Source of the DNA: Aquilaria yunnanensis
Lineage: Eukaryota; Streptophyta; Magnoliopsida; Malvales; Thymelaeaceae
DNA length: 64,000 nucleotides
Assembly (NCBI GenBank): GCA_039654915.1
Contig: CM077595.1
Span: 88,329,501-88,393,500, forward strand
Reading direction: 5' to 3'
Both the position numbers and the translations under genes were made by a program. Positions 38,229 through 50,123 of this stretch are shown one piece after another (within the stretch, counting starts at the first letter, position 1; every line of letters starts with the position of its first letter). Below the pieces are notes generated by a model that ran no database searches, was not told the origin of the DNA, and saw only the letters and a program-made list of their open reading frames with translations.

Positions 38229-39435
38229 TATGTCTTGCACTTGTTCCAGATAGTTTCTGATTTGCAACATTTATCAGTTTTCCTGCGAAGAAACACTGCA
38301 TCAATCCTATAGCATAGCTGCCAGTCGGCAATTTGGTGGGTAGAACCTTTAGCTGAATGGTTGTTCAGAGAGGCGTTGTGTGAGGCTTGCTGATTGGTTA
38401 TAATCCAGTGCAACCCTGACACAACATAACTGCCTGTGATCACTCTCTTCCAGCAGGTGTTCGTCATTTTGGATTATGGTGGGTTAACTCTCATCCCTTC
38501 CAGACATTCCTGATGCTTTTGGTGCAATCAGCATGATTCGCCATTAGTTGTCATGTTATCTTATAAGCGTTTTTGCACTTGTTTTGTGAGTCTGATCTTT
38601 TGGATTGGCTTCCTTTCTGATGTGATGTAATTTCCTACCTGGACAGGGGCTGTTGATTTTTATTGCCATGTCGAAGCTTATGTCTGGAATCAATATATGG
38701 TGAGGATTTCGGCCCTTCTGCTATTTGTCAATGAGACGGATTGATTGTGGCTGAACTTATGATGAGAAGACCGGGGGACTAGAAACTGTGGATATTCTGA
38801 CATTTCAGTCTCACGAAAAAGTTAGCGTTCCAATTGAAAAGGTTTTCTGAGGAGATTGTCAGCCTCAATACGGGTACATGCTTGTATGTACATTTAGGAA
38901 TCAGCGGGTACCTCTCATTAGGTAGTCATTTTGGAAGGTGGTAAGCAGAGAGGTGCCAAAGACAGATTCAGGGATCAAGAGATTCAATTCTAAAACTAAT
39001 ATTCATTACGTCGTCACTGAAAATAGGTACTCAGGTTTAGAAGTTAGCTCCATGATATCAACAATGTGGGTTAGGATTTCATACACAGGTGGTTCTAGAA
39101 TTTTGGTTAGTAGGAGCAGTTACTCCCTTTCATGGATTTTCCTGTCGACAAGTTAGCATTGTAACAATAACAGGAAAGTATAGCTTTACTAGCACGGTTG
39201 CACAGGTCCTGCACCAACTGTAAACTGGCATTATATCCTCAAAACTCTTTTGAACGAAATAGATTTAACGGAAGCAGTTTTGCGACGCTGTAATTTATCC
39301 TCTTCCCTACGCCAAACGGTACTAGGATTGAGTCGCAAAACATCAGAATTGAAAAATAGTGATCAAGTGCACAACAGAAAGTTCGTTTAAGAAATATACC
39401 GAAGTTGTTAAAAGTGGTTGAACATTTATTTTACA
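38229..39435 (+). other. 3' UTR and downstream flank of copy 2
   Basis: Homologous to the flank of copy 1 in blocks up to about 39,180. Antisense frames overlapping the end of exon 8 (38,101-38,467) have no recognisable domain. No independent gene is supported. Confidence 0.65.
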
Positions 39436-39439
39436 TATA

Positions 39440-39740
39440 TGAAAATGAGTTGAGCTGAGTCTACTAATCCATGTTCAAAGTTTAGCTTGAGTTTGAGCTC
39501 GATCAGCTCGGTAAACAGGGCCTAAAGGTTGACTTGGAGTAGCTCATATTTGATTTGGCTGTTCAATAGGCTTAAAGCTTGATTTTAGGATTGAGCTCAG
39601 TTCAAGGTTTGAGCTCAACTCAAAGAGGATATTAGAATTTTTAGAGTAGGATTATTTTTTTTTATAGTTATATTATAGAGTAAGATTATTTTTTTTATAA
39701 TTATATTATTTTATCTTAGGCTCGTTACGGGGCTTGACTC
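39440..39740. repeat. GAGCTC-rich dispersed repeat
   Basis: Phrases such as GTTGAGCTGAGT, TTGAGCTCGATCAGCTCG and GAGCTCAACTC relate it to the repeat at 27,905-28,250. It ends in a duplicated TTATAGTTATATTAT-type stretch. Non-coding. Confidence 0.45.
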
Positions 39741-39789
39741 ATTTCTACCGCTAGCACAGAATCTTACAATTTGCAATGAGTACACTAAC

Positions 39790-40250
39790 TTTTCATAAAA
39801 TTACACAATTTTCATGTGGTTTGATATAATTTACATTTTGCCCTATACCTTTAAATACATGCACTTTGCCCCTATTTTGTTTACACTATTTGACGACAAT
39901 TTCTAAAATCATAACTTCAATTGTTTTGTAATTATGTTACAGTAATTTTCAAATTTTTAATATCATTTTTCACATTTAACTGACATTTAAAAAATATTAA
40001 TATGTATTTATGGGGAGGAAAATGCATTCATAGGGAAGAATAGATAATTTAAAATATCTATTGACTTTAAAAAAATATTAAAGAAAATGAAATTACTGGA
40101 ATATTGTTACTATACAGTTAAAGAATTTTAGAAGTTATTGTTAGATAGTGTAAAAAAAAAAAAGGCAAAATGTATATGCTTTTAGAAATAAGGGAAACAA
40201 AACAAAGGGTAGGTTCGGTCAAACTACAAGGAAATTAGTGTAAGTTTCCC
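39790..40250. mobile_element. Mutator-like MITE behind gene copy 2
   Basis: A diverged copy of the MITE at 24,199-24,660: shared GTGGTTTGATATAA, TACATTTTGCCC, a core with AAAAAATATTAATATGTATT, and an inverted right arm (AGTGTAAAAAA ... AGGCAAAATGTA). Its position relative to the gene matches that of the first MITE, so it was carried along by the gene duplication. Confidence 0.75.
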
Positions 40251-40299
40251 TAACTTTTTTATATAGCAAAAGTTTGGTTCACTTTGGAACTTATTGTAA

Positions 40300-40343
<44 letters not shown>
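40300..40343. repeat. (AAT)n microsatellite
   Basis: About 14 uninterrupted ATA/AAT trinucleotides. Confidence 0.95.
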
Positions 40344-40344
<1 letters not shown>

Positions 40345-40623
40345 GTTTCATTTTTCTTAAGCCTTATTCAGGGAGCTAAATAAAAAGAGTGTTTCAAAAA
40401 AAAATTTTTGTTTGAAATTAATATATGAAACTTAAGACTCGATTTAGCTACTAATGACTTGAATCATATTTTTTTTTCTAAAAAAAAATTATAATTTTTA
40501 TGCATTTTTTTACCAGCTTAAAAATTAATATAGAAAGTGGTTTTTGAACTTTAAACTGTAAGATTACCTAGTATACAAGTTAGATAAATAAGCATTATAT
40601 TTAAAAATAATCAATATTAATTA

Positions 40624-40853
40624 CTTCCTCTACCTAAGTCCTTTCCATTATTTACTATTCATAATAATTAATTCATGATTTTTTATCATCAATATTTTAA
40701 TATATATATAAGTACAAAATTTTTATATATAAATGATGAATGAAAGCTTATAGCTACATATATATTTTTAATTTTTTTAATAAATAATGATATAAATAAA
40801 TTTAAGTCAAAATTAAGTAAAAAAATAAAATAGAAGCAGGAACAAGGAAGGAG
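40624..40853. mobile_element. Second Stowaway-type MITE, diverged
   Basis: Flanked by TA at 40,622-40,623 and 40,854-40,855. Termini CTTCCTCTACC and GGAACAAGGAAGGAG are diverged inverted ends. The interior matches the MITE at 29,839-30,070 (TTTTTATC/TTCAATATTTTAATATAT, GATATAAATAAA..TTAAGTCAAAA). About 230 bp. Confidence 0.75.
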
Positions 40854-40855
40854 TA

Positions 40856-42684
40856 TTTATCAATAATCTATCCCAGATATACTCTCCAAGGGGTCGCTTT
40901 CATGCTCGTGGTAAAAGCTAAAAATAAAGGGCATTATAAAAGTTTGGTGCCAACCATAAGGAGAATGTTACAGTTTGATTATTTTGAAAGTGTGGGCGAG
41001 GCACGATGAAAATTATATTTTATTTTCTTAAAAGTTTTGTATTTTTTCTGTAAGTAAATTGTGTTTTCTCGAGAGTTCTTGGTTTTTTGCCTCTGGGGGG
41101 ATCACAAGATTAGTATATACAGCTAGCCAGTACTCCCTTAACTTCAAATCTCGCCCAAATACAGGGGAATCGATCCAGAAACCGCTATTTCCTTTTTCAC
41201 CTTCATAGTTGATCGGCGGCATCGGCCAACCACAAGTCCCAACGAATCAATCCTCTTAACCCTTAGGTCTTTAGGATTATACTCAATTAGCGTTCACAGA
41301 AACAGCAAGATTGGAGCTACACCCATAGCAGATTGAGACTAGATTGAGCAATTCTGCTCATTTAGATCCTTGGACTAGAAGGCTAGTGTTTCCCATCGAG
41401 CTCAGACAAGGAGGTCAAGTTGGAGGGAAAGGTCAATATTGGGGATGTGGCTGCAGAAGGCGAGGAGGTGAGAGATCAAGGGACAAGGTTGGGAAACGAG
41501 GTGAGGAGGCGGTGGAGAGGGACGATGAAGGGAATGGCAGAATCGGGAAGATGTGGGAAGTGGTAACTTTTCTTATTCTACATGCTGAATTGATGTGGAG
41601 CAAGAAAGAGGGACAGAAGAAGCATATCATTATGAGCAAAAGATCAATTTAGACTGGTGTAATACTTACACTCTTGTTGTCATTCGATAATTCTTTATCT
41701 ATTACCATAGTGATCGGTCTAACCATTAGATATGATATTTCAATCATGAAGATCATACGCAAAATTTTTTAACTTGATTTAGTTTGTAAGTTGTCATAAT
41801 TTATCCAGTAAAATTTGAACCTTTGAAGTTTATAGATAAAAATGCCTTTATTAGCAAAAGATATTAGAAATTTTCAGTTGATCTAGGAATTGACATATAT
41901 AATCTAGATGATTGATATTTTAAATCCAATCATTGGTTTATTATAATTTTAATTCTACTTGAAATTATTAAATAGTGTAACTAGTGTGAGAGGTTACATT
42001 GGTGTAAAATGATCGATCTTTGTTCTATTCTTATATTGTTTTCACCTAAGATGATGAAAGAATAACTAGTATGATTTCATTGTTTGGATAGGAGAAAATA
42101 GAGAAGGATAAAGAGTTGTTATCTACACATTTTTGTCCTTTATACTTTCTTTTTTCACCTCTCTAATTTGTGGAAATAACTTATTCTTCTTATTCTCTTC
42201 TATTCTCTCTTGTTTAGAAAAAATTCTCAAATCACCCATTATGCAAAGCGGAATAGAAAACTATAATCAAGTAACCACACAAGAATTAGCGGTTTGTAAC
42301 TAGCCTATATCCATGAATAAGAGAAGTTTACTCGAATAAACTATAAAAAATATAGTTGAGAAATGCCCTTATTGCTCACACTAGCTTATAGATTATTTAT
42401 ACATTACTGATAACTATATAATTTTGGCTTCACACAATTATAAGATATGATAATTAATCACAAAAGGTTTATCATCCTAGCCTTATTCAATCTCTGAACC
42501 TTTCCTCCCTCCTAAAACTCCTCCTAAAACTCTCACATCTTATTGTTTCATAATAATTGATTTTTTTTTCTCATACTCAAAACCCTAACATAACAAGTCT
42601 TTTTATAAGTCCCTTACAAATCCAAATCATATCAAAATAGGAAAACTAAATTTTAAATAAAAACTTAAACTCAATCCTAAAATG
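40856..42684. other. Intergenic DNA with a short GC-richer patch
   Basis: 41,150-41,650 is richer in GC than its surroundings and has open frames on both strands (41,344-41,652 plus; 41,433-41,639 minus), but no domain or splice structure can be recognised. 41,650-42,015 has loosely inverse ends (TGGTGTAATACTTACACTC and AACCTCTCACACTAGTTACA on the opposite strand) and could be an old MITE. Confidence 0.4.
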
Positions 42685-42689
42685 AATTG

Positions 42690-43299
42690 TGTTGGCCCAA
42701 ATGGAACCAAGAGGGGGGTGAATTGGTTGAGTTCCAAAAATAAAGCACAAGTGAATCCTTGAAACCCCAAACTCAAATTTAATTTGAGGAACAATGATTA
42801 ACTCTATTTTACTCAGAAAATGACTTCGACTTTAATTTAATTTGAACGAAGCTCTCAGACTTCGACTTAACAGGTTAAAACTGAATTTTAACGCATCAAC
42901 TGAAGCTTTTCGAAAAGTCACAGGAAACTCAAACTTCGGATTAAACCAGTTTAACGTATTAAAGAATAAACTTGGAAGCAAGTAAGACTTGGGTGAAAGA
43001 AATACCTGTTAAACTGTGATTTTAATGGATTAGACTTGAAACATCTTAAAAACACTTGTTATTTTGAAATCAACCTTGATTCAAATATTAACCTAAGTTA
43101 ATAACCTATTAATTTCTTTTCAAAAGCAATTTTCCTCAATACTCTTTAAAACATATTTTTTGAGATAATACTTGACACACTTGGACATTAAGGCTAAGTT
43201 CCATTTACCTTATTTTGACCAAGGAAGTGAGATTAAAAATATTAACACAAAACACTTGTCATCATCAAAATTAAAGTTTTCTTTAGAACAATTCCAATA
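42690..43299 (-). repeat. 3' LTR of the copia element, internally deleted
   Basis: 610 bp. It matches the outer parts of the 5' LTR but lacks about 830 bp that correspond to 48,829-49,657, with about 15 bp of filler (42,826-42,840) in their place. The inner terminus reads TATTGG on the minus strand rather than TGTTGG. Confidence 0.93.
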
Positions 43300-43777
43300 A
43301 TCTCCCCCTTTTTTATGATGACAAAACCCTTTGGAAATAAATATTTGAGGGAGTCAAGTGTAAAGATTTTGGAAAAATTTTGCCATAGTTTCCCTTGAAA
43401 AATGAGCAATCCTTCCTGTTAAAAGACAACAAAACAACCACAAATATCCAGCATATATAGAAATCCAATCACTTCCACAAGTAACAACAAGGAAATATAA
43501 TCATGCTCCCCCTTTCTTTATCATAAATCAACAACACTCCCTCTCACTTCTTGCAGGCAATTTTAAGAACAATTAAAGCTGAAACACTTGAAGCCATAAC
43601 ATAAAGTTTTGCAAGAGTAGCACTATTTTCTCCCCTTTTTTGTCATAACAAAAAAGACCAAGGATGAAGAAGAAGGAAAGAAAGCACAATCAACATGAAG
43701 TACTTCCATAAAGATACATAATCAAGAACAAGGAAACATAAGTTTGGAACAAATACATCATGATAGAGATCAAACAA

Positions 43778-46700
43778 TTACTTTGGGTTGCTCATTCCAA
43801 CTTCCCTTCTAATAAAGATAAATCTTTCTTCACACAAGGGTTTGGTAAAAATATCAGCCAATTGATGTTGAGTATTTATGAATTCAAGAACAATATCACC
43901 TTCATGCACATGTTCTCTAATAAAATGATGCCTAACTTCTATATATGCTTTGCTTTAGAGTGAAAAACCGGATTTTTAGCTAGACTAATGGCACTTGCGT
44001 TGTCACATTTAATGGGTGTCTTTTTGAAATTAAAGCCATAGTCTTTCAATTGTTGGTTCATCCACAATATTTGAGCTACACAACTTCCGACCGCTATATA
44101 TTCGGCCTCCGCAGTGGATAAAGCAACCGAATTTTGTTTCTTTGAAAACCAAGATACAAGACAACACCCAATAAATTGACAAGAACCACTAGTTGATTTT
44201 TGATCCACTTTACTCCCAGCATAATCAGCATTGGAATATCCCAAAAGATTAAAACTAGTGTCTCTAGAGTACCATAATCCTAGGTTTGGTGTATCAACTA
44301 AATATCTAAAAATCCTTTTTACCACTTTCAAGTGTGATTCCTTAGGACATGATTGAAAACGAGCACACAAGCAAACACTAAACAAGATATCCAGTCTACT
44401 AGCGGTCAAATAAAGCAAAGAACCTATCATGCTTCTATAGAGTTTTTGGTTAATAGGCTTACCATCTTCATCCTCATCAAGCTTAGTTGTGGCACTCATT
44501 GGAATGACACTCGGCTTTGCATTTGAGTAGCCAAACCTTTTTAGTAGCTCTCTTGTGTACTTAGCTTGGTTGATGAAAATACCTTCCTTTGATTGTTTGA
44601 TTTGAAGTCCAAGGAAGAAGGTAAGCTCACCCATCATGCTCATCTCAAATTCACCTTGCATTAACTTAGAAAATTCTTTACATAAAGACTCATTAGTAGC
44701 ACCAAATATGATATCATCTACATAAATTTGCACAATTAACATATTATCCTTAGAATGCTTAATAAAGAGAGCAGTATCAACCGTATCTCTAGCAAAACCT
44801 TGATCAATAAAAAATTTACTCAACCTATCATACTAAGCTCTAGGAGCTTGCTTTAACCCATACAAAGCCTTCTTCAATTTAAAAACATGGTTTGGAAAAT
44901 TTGGATCTTCAAAACTGGGGGGTTGTGAAACATAAGCTTCTTCTTTGATAAATCCATTTAAAAAAACACTTTTCACACCCATTTGAAATAGCTTAATCTC
45001 CATATAACAAACAAAGGCACAAAGTAATCTTATAGCTTCTAACCTTGCAACGGGTGCAAAGGTCTCTTCAAAGTCAATACCCTTTTCTTGATTATAACCC
45101 TTTGCAACTAGCCTTGCCTTATTTCTAGTGACAACACCATTTTCATCAAGCTTGTTTCTAAAAACCCATTTCGTCCCTATAATGGAATGGTTTTTTGGCG
45201 TAGGCAGTAGCTCCCAAACCTCATTTCTACGAAATTGGTTTAGTTCCTCTTGCATAGCCAAAATCCAATTTTCATCTCCAAGGGCTTCATCAATGGTTTT
45301 AGGTTCTATTTGAGACAAGAAGGCATAGTAACTACATAAGTTTTTCAAGGAAAATCTAGTCACAATACCTCTTGAAGCATCACCTATTATAAGGTCTCTT
45401 GGATGACTAGATTTATGCTTGCACTTCCATTCACTAGGCAATTCTTGATGTGAGTGCTCTTCTTGTTGTAGGTATTGTTCTTTGGATTGATCTTGATTGT
45501 CATGCAAAGGCTCTTGACTTTGTATATGCTCTTGTGCATCATTAGGCTCATATCCTTCAAAGTTGTCATCTTTTTGTGGAACATGAGAGATTTTCTTCTC
45601 ATTGTGATTGATTTCCTTTTGATGAGCTTCATCTACAATATCATCATCACTACAACACTCTTTTCTAGTAGCATTGTTAGTCTCATCAAATATAACATGA
45701 ATGGATTTTTCAATCACAAGGGTTCGTTTATTAAAGACTCTAAATACTTTGCTTGTACTAGAGTACCCAACAAATATAGCTTCATCACTCTTTGCATCAA
45801 ACTTTCCAAGATTATCTGTTCCATTGTTTAAGACAAAAACACTTGCACCCAAATGCATGAAAATATGAAATGTTTGGCTTTTTACCTTTCCAAAGCTCAT
45901 ATGAATTTTTATTGAGAATGAGTCTAATCAAAGCTCTATTAAGAATGTAACATGCGGTATTTGTTGCTTCGGCCCAAAAATACTTTGGTAGACTACTTTC
46001 ACACAACATAGTTCTAGCTATCTCCTCAAAAGTTCTATTCTTTCTTTCCACAACACCATTTTGTTGAGGAGTTCTAGGGGCCGAAAAGTTATGAGAAATG
46101 CCACTAGATTCACAAAATGAAATCATGTCATGATTAATGAACTCTTTACCACAATCACTACGAATTAAGCTAATACATGAACCTTTCTCTTTTTGAACCC
46201 TATGAGCAAATGAAATGAATACATCACAAGTGTCACTTTTCTGAGCAAGAAAAAATACCCAAGTGAATCTAGAATAGTCATCAACAATTATAAAGCAATA
46301 TTGTTTTCCACCCAAACTCCTAGTTCTAATAGGTCAAAACAAGTCCATATGAAGAAGTTGAAGGGGCTTAGAAGTTGAAATACAATTTTTTGATTTAAAG
46401 GAAACCTTTGTTTGCTTTCCCTTCATGCAAGCATCACATACATTGTCCTTTTCAAACTTCATTTTAGGCAAGCCTCTAACTAAATCACTTTTTACTAGCT
46501 TTGAAATTGTATGCATACTAGCATGACCAAGTCTTCTATGCCATAACCAACTACCATCTTTATTTGTGGCCATTAGACATTTCACATTAAAGGAAGACAA
46601 GTCATTCAAATCAATCACATAAACATTTCCTTGTCTTCTACCAATGAACTTAGTTTGATTGGAAACAATATCAATCACTTGACATACAAGGCTTCAAATA

Positions 46701-46950
46701 TAACTCTATAACCTTTATCACACAATTGACTAATACTAAGCAAGTTATGCTTCAATCCATCAACAAGCAACACATTGTCAATTGAGGAGGAGTTTTCCTT
46801 ACCAATTCTACCTATACCAATGATGATACCTTTGCTATTATCTTCAAATGAGACGGTTCCTCATTCTTTTTGCTTGAGGCTTATGAAATGAGACTTTTCA
46901 CCGATCATATGTCTTGAGCATCCACTATCCAAATACCAAGTCTCTTTTCT
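43778..46950 (-). pseudogene. copia pol (protease, integrase, RT, RNase H), multiply disrupted
   Basis: Protease active site WYLDSGCSRHM at about 46,900-46,945, then a TGA near 46,860. GAG-pre-integrase with the HHCC zinc ligands (WHRRLGHAS ... CDACMKG), a stop at 46,334-46,336, and the integrase core with D (HMDLF), D (RSDCGKEF) and E (NGVVERKNRT). A frameshift falls near 45,840. RT starts at [15 protein letters not shown], is cut by TAG after LKQAPRA (about 44,830), and continues with catalytic YVDDIIF. RNase H has DYAGSKVDQKSTSG and AEAEYIA. A 2-base TA insertion near 43,940 shifts the frame, and the original end is the TAA at 43,778-43,780. All domains are recognisable, none joined in one frame. 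Confidence 0.94.
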
Positions 46951-46991
46951 TGCCCCCTACAAATAAACAATCACTTGTTGGATTTTGATAC

Positions 46992-48629
46992 CTAAATTTT
47001 CTTAGGTCCTTCAATGTTAGCCACAACCTTGGTTCCTTTAGGAACCCAAATCATCTTATAGCCAATTTGTGCATTTGGTTTCCTAGTTATGCAATCATAT
47101 GCATAATGACCCATTCTACCACAAGCATGACAAGTTGTGAATGGGCTATACATAGTAGATGATGCACCAATAAATCTATTCCCAAACTTCTTTTCTTTAA
47201 CTAAAGGATTGTAGCCTATTCCGGCCCTATCATAAACACCTTTTTGTGCTCCAAGTAATAAGTCTAATTTTTCTTTTCCTTTGACAAATCTAGATAAAGA
47301 TTGTGTGAGATCAAAGTTCTCATTTTTTAGCTCATCTCTTTCTTTTGTCAAGGATGCATTTAAAGCTTTTAATTCACCAACATGTCTAGCAAGCTTTTGA
47401 GAGTCCTTGTAAAGACCATTAAAATCATTTTGCAACTCTAAATACTCACTACCTATAGATATGTATAAGCTAGATGAATCATTTGAGTAGTTGTTTACCT
47501 CATCTTCCTCATTTGCCATGAGACACAGGTTGGAGTAACTTTGGCTTGATGAGGAGGCTACACCATCATCTATCAATAAGAAAAGATTTGCTTGATCACT
47601 TGAGCTATTGGATGAAGATGAACCTTCACTTGAAGATGAGTCACTTGCACTCCAAGCCGCCATAGCTTTTCCACTCTTTTTCTTGGAGAACTTCTTATAC
47701 TTGTTTGGTTTCTTTTTCTTCTTCAATGGACAATCGAATTGAAGATGTCCGGACTCTTTGCAATTGTAGCAAATAACTTCATCCCTCATTTTTGAATGCT
47801 CTCCTTTACTCTTTTCATGCTTCTCCTTTTTGAAATTTTTACTTCTTGACTTCTTGAACATCTTACTAAATTTTCTTGCCAAAAGGGCCGCATCAATTTC
47901 TCCATCTTCACTTGATGATGTGTGGTCCTCTTGAGTCTTCAAAGCCATTGACTTGTTCTTCTTGATGTATCTTTCCTCAACTTGTTCCTTCATCTCATAG
48001 GTTAATAACTTTCCAAAGAGCTCATCCACATGCATTGTCTTAATGCTTCCTCCTTCATTGATCGCTTTAACTATACTCTTCCATGATGGAGGTAAGCTCC
48101 ACAAGATCTTTCTCACCAATTCCTCATTTGTGTACTCATTCCCAAGTAATTTGAGTGGTGTGAGGATCTCATTGAATCTTCTAAACATTTCTTGAATGCT
48201 CTCATTTGGCTCCATGGTAAACAACTCATATGCCCTTACAAGCCTGTGCATCTTGGTGTCCTTCACTTGTGTGGTTCCTTCATAAGTCATCAATAGCTTG
48301 TTCTATATATCCCTAGCATTTCCACAAGAAGAAACCAAATTGAATACATCGGGGGTTAGTGCACAATATATGATATTCATTGCCCTTGCATTCATAGTGC
48401 ACATGAGATCATCCTCTGGTTCATATTCCGTTTGATCTTTTGGCACTTGGTTTCCATTAACCATTTTTATGGTTATCCTAGGACCATCCTTAATGATCCT
48501 CCAAAGAGCATGATCAATAGCTTGGATATGAATTTCCATTCTAGTTTTCTACCAATTAAAGTTTGTGGAGTTAAACAAAGGTGGCCTAGAAGGATTTTTC
48601 CCTTCAAGATGCATACTAGTGGTTGCCAT
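46992..48629 (-). pseudogene. copia gag with CCHC zinc knuckles, two nonsense mutations
   Basis: Reading starts at the ATG at 48,629 (MATTSMHLEGKNPSRPPLFN). It is stopped by a TAG where Trp is expected (NFNW-stop-KTRM, about 48,550), resumes, and meets a second TAG at 48,300-48,302 (NARDI-stop-NKL, again Trp in relatives). The rest is open to 46,992: the UBN2-type gag domain (RAYELFTMEPNESIQEMFRRF), a Lys-rich stretch, the nucleocapsid knuckle CYNCKESGHLQFDC, a Ser-rich linker, a coiled-coil-like section, and a second zinc knuckle CHACGRMGHYAYDC. In an active element it would form the virus-like particle shell. Confidence 0.93.
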
Positions 48630-48692
48630 GGATCTTTAGGCTTGAAAATCGTAGGATTTTATCAAAACACAGCCACTAGCTCTGATATCAAT

Positions 48693-50118
48693 TGTTGGCC
48701 CAAGTACAACCAAGAGGGGGGTGAATTGGTTGGGTTCAAAAAATAAAGCACAAGTGAATCCTTGAAACCCCAAACTCAAATTTAATTTGAGGAATAATGA
48801 TTAACTCTATTTTACTCAGAAAATGACTACCACAATCCACCTAGAATTTGCTTTGAAAGCTACCTTTGAAGTAGTTTTAAAAACAAACAAGTTTAACCAA
48901 AATAAGTTGCATAAAACACCCACCAAAGCTCAAGTATGTAGAGAGAAGAAGAAGAAGCTTGGACAAGAGAATTTTTATAGAGGTTCGAACTCTCCTCTTG
49001 AAAGCCTACTCCTCTCCTCAAGTTCACCACTTGAGAGTTTTCTTCTTTACTATGAAACACAATGATACACAATAGCTTACAAGGGCACACAACCCTTTGG
49101 TAGTTTCTTCTACCTTCACCTCTCACTAGTTTTGCCAAAGGCTAACTAGAAACCCTCCTAACCCTCTTTCCCTTACAAGGAAATCACTCAACCACTCAAG
49201 ACAAGCTCAACAATTCGTGGTTACAAGGTAAGAGCTAAGGAAACACTCAATGCTTAGGTAAGCCAATGAAAGCACAAGCACAAGTTTTTGGCAATTTTTC
49301 TAATTCAAGCTCTTTGATGAAGGATTCTCTTTTCTAGTTGCCAAGTATCGTTTACAACTTGTATCTTAGTGAAATTATACTCTTTAGGAAGCTATTAGAC
49401 CGTTGAAACCCTGTTAGAGATGCCTGAAAAGGTTCCTTAAAAACTGGAGAGCCGTTGCTATGTTTTTACGCAAAAAACTGATACTTCCAGACTTCGCGTT
49501 AAGTTCCAAGTTTAACGGGTTAAACTCAACTTCTCCCTTCAACGGTCAAAAGCAGCTGGAGACAAATCATTTAATGCGCGGCAGGCCTATACAAGTGGCA
49601 CCCTCTGATTCGTCTGAGTGTCATTTGAATCTTTGACTTAAAACACACCACTTGTAGAATTTGAACGAAGCTCTCAGACTTCGACTTAACAGGTTAAAAC
49701 TGAATTTTAACGCGTCAATTGAAGCTTTTCGAAAAGTCACAGAAAACTCAAACTTCGGATTAAACCAGTTTAATGTATTAAAGAATAAACTTGGGAGCAG
49801 GTAAGACTTGGGTGAAAGAAATATCTGTTAAACTGTGATTTTAATGGATTAGACTTGAAACATCTTAAAAACACTTGTCATTTGGAAATCAACCTTGATT
49901 CAAATATTAACCTAAGCTAATAACCTATTAATTTCTTTTCAAAAGCAATTTTCCTCAATAGTCTTTAAAACATATTTTTTGAGATAACACTTGACACACT
50001 TGGACATTAAGCATAAGTTCCATTTACTTTATTTTGACCAAGGAAGTGAGATTAAAAATATTAACACAAAACACTTGTCATCATCAAAATTAAAGTTTTC
50101 TTTAGAACAAATCCAACA
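48693..50118 (-). repeat. 5' LTR of the copia element, full length
   Basis: 1,426 bp with TGTTGG / CCAACA termini. Comparison with the shortened 3' LTR shows scattered substitutions over the shared 600 bp, so the insertion is not very recent. Frames inside (48,823-49,138) are not genes. Confidence 0.93.
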
Positions 50119-50123
50119 AATTG

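Larger units (their letters stand above)
42690..50118 (-). mobile_element. Complete Ty1/copia LTR retrotransposon, minus strand, inactivated
   Basis: Bounded by an exact 5-bp target duplication AATTG (42,685-42,689 and 50,119-50,123). The 5' LTR is at 48,693-50,118 and the 3' LTR at 42,690-43,299. Beside the 5' LTR is a primer-binding site like that for initiator tRNA-Met (TGATATCAGAGC read on the minus strand, about 48,680-48,691, one change from TGGTATCAGAGC). Beside the 3' LTR is a purine tract (AAAAAAGGGGGAGAT). Order gag, protease, integrase, RT, RNase H is that of Ty1/copia. The long LTRs and gag type suggest a SIRE/Maximus-like lineage (inferred). Several stops and frameshifts interrupt the coding region. 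Confidence 0.95.

Noticed and set aside
38101..38467. Two antisense frames at the end of gene copy 2
   Set aside because: No recognisable domain, not preserved as open frames at copy 1, and overlapping conserved sense coding sequence.
41344..41652. 102-codon Gly/Arg-rich frame
   Set aside because: No recognisable family, an overlapping antisense frame of similar length, and no splice or UTR evidence. Left as an unassigned GC-richer patch.
48823..49138. Frames on both strands within the copia 5' LTR
   Set aside because: They are inside an LTR and absent from the other LTR through deletion. No domain is seen.
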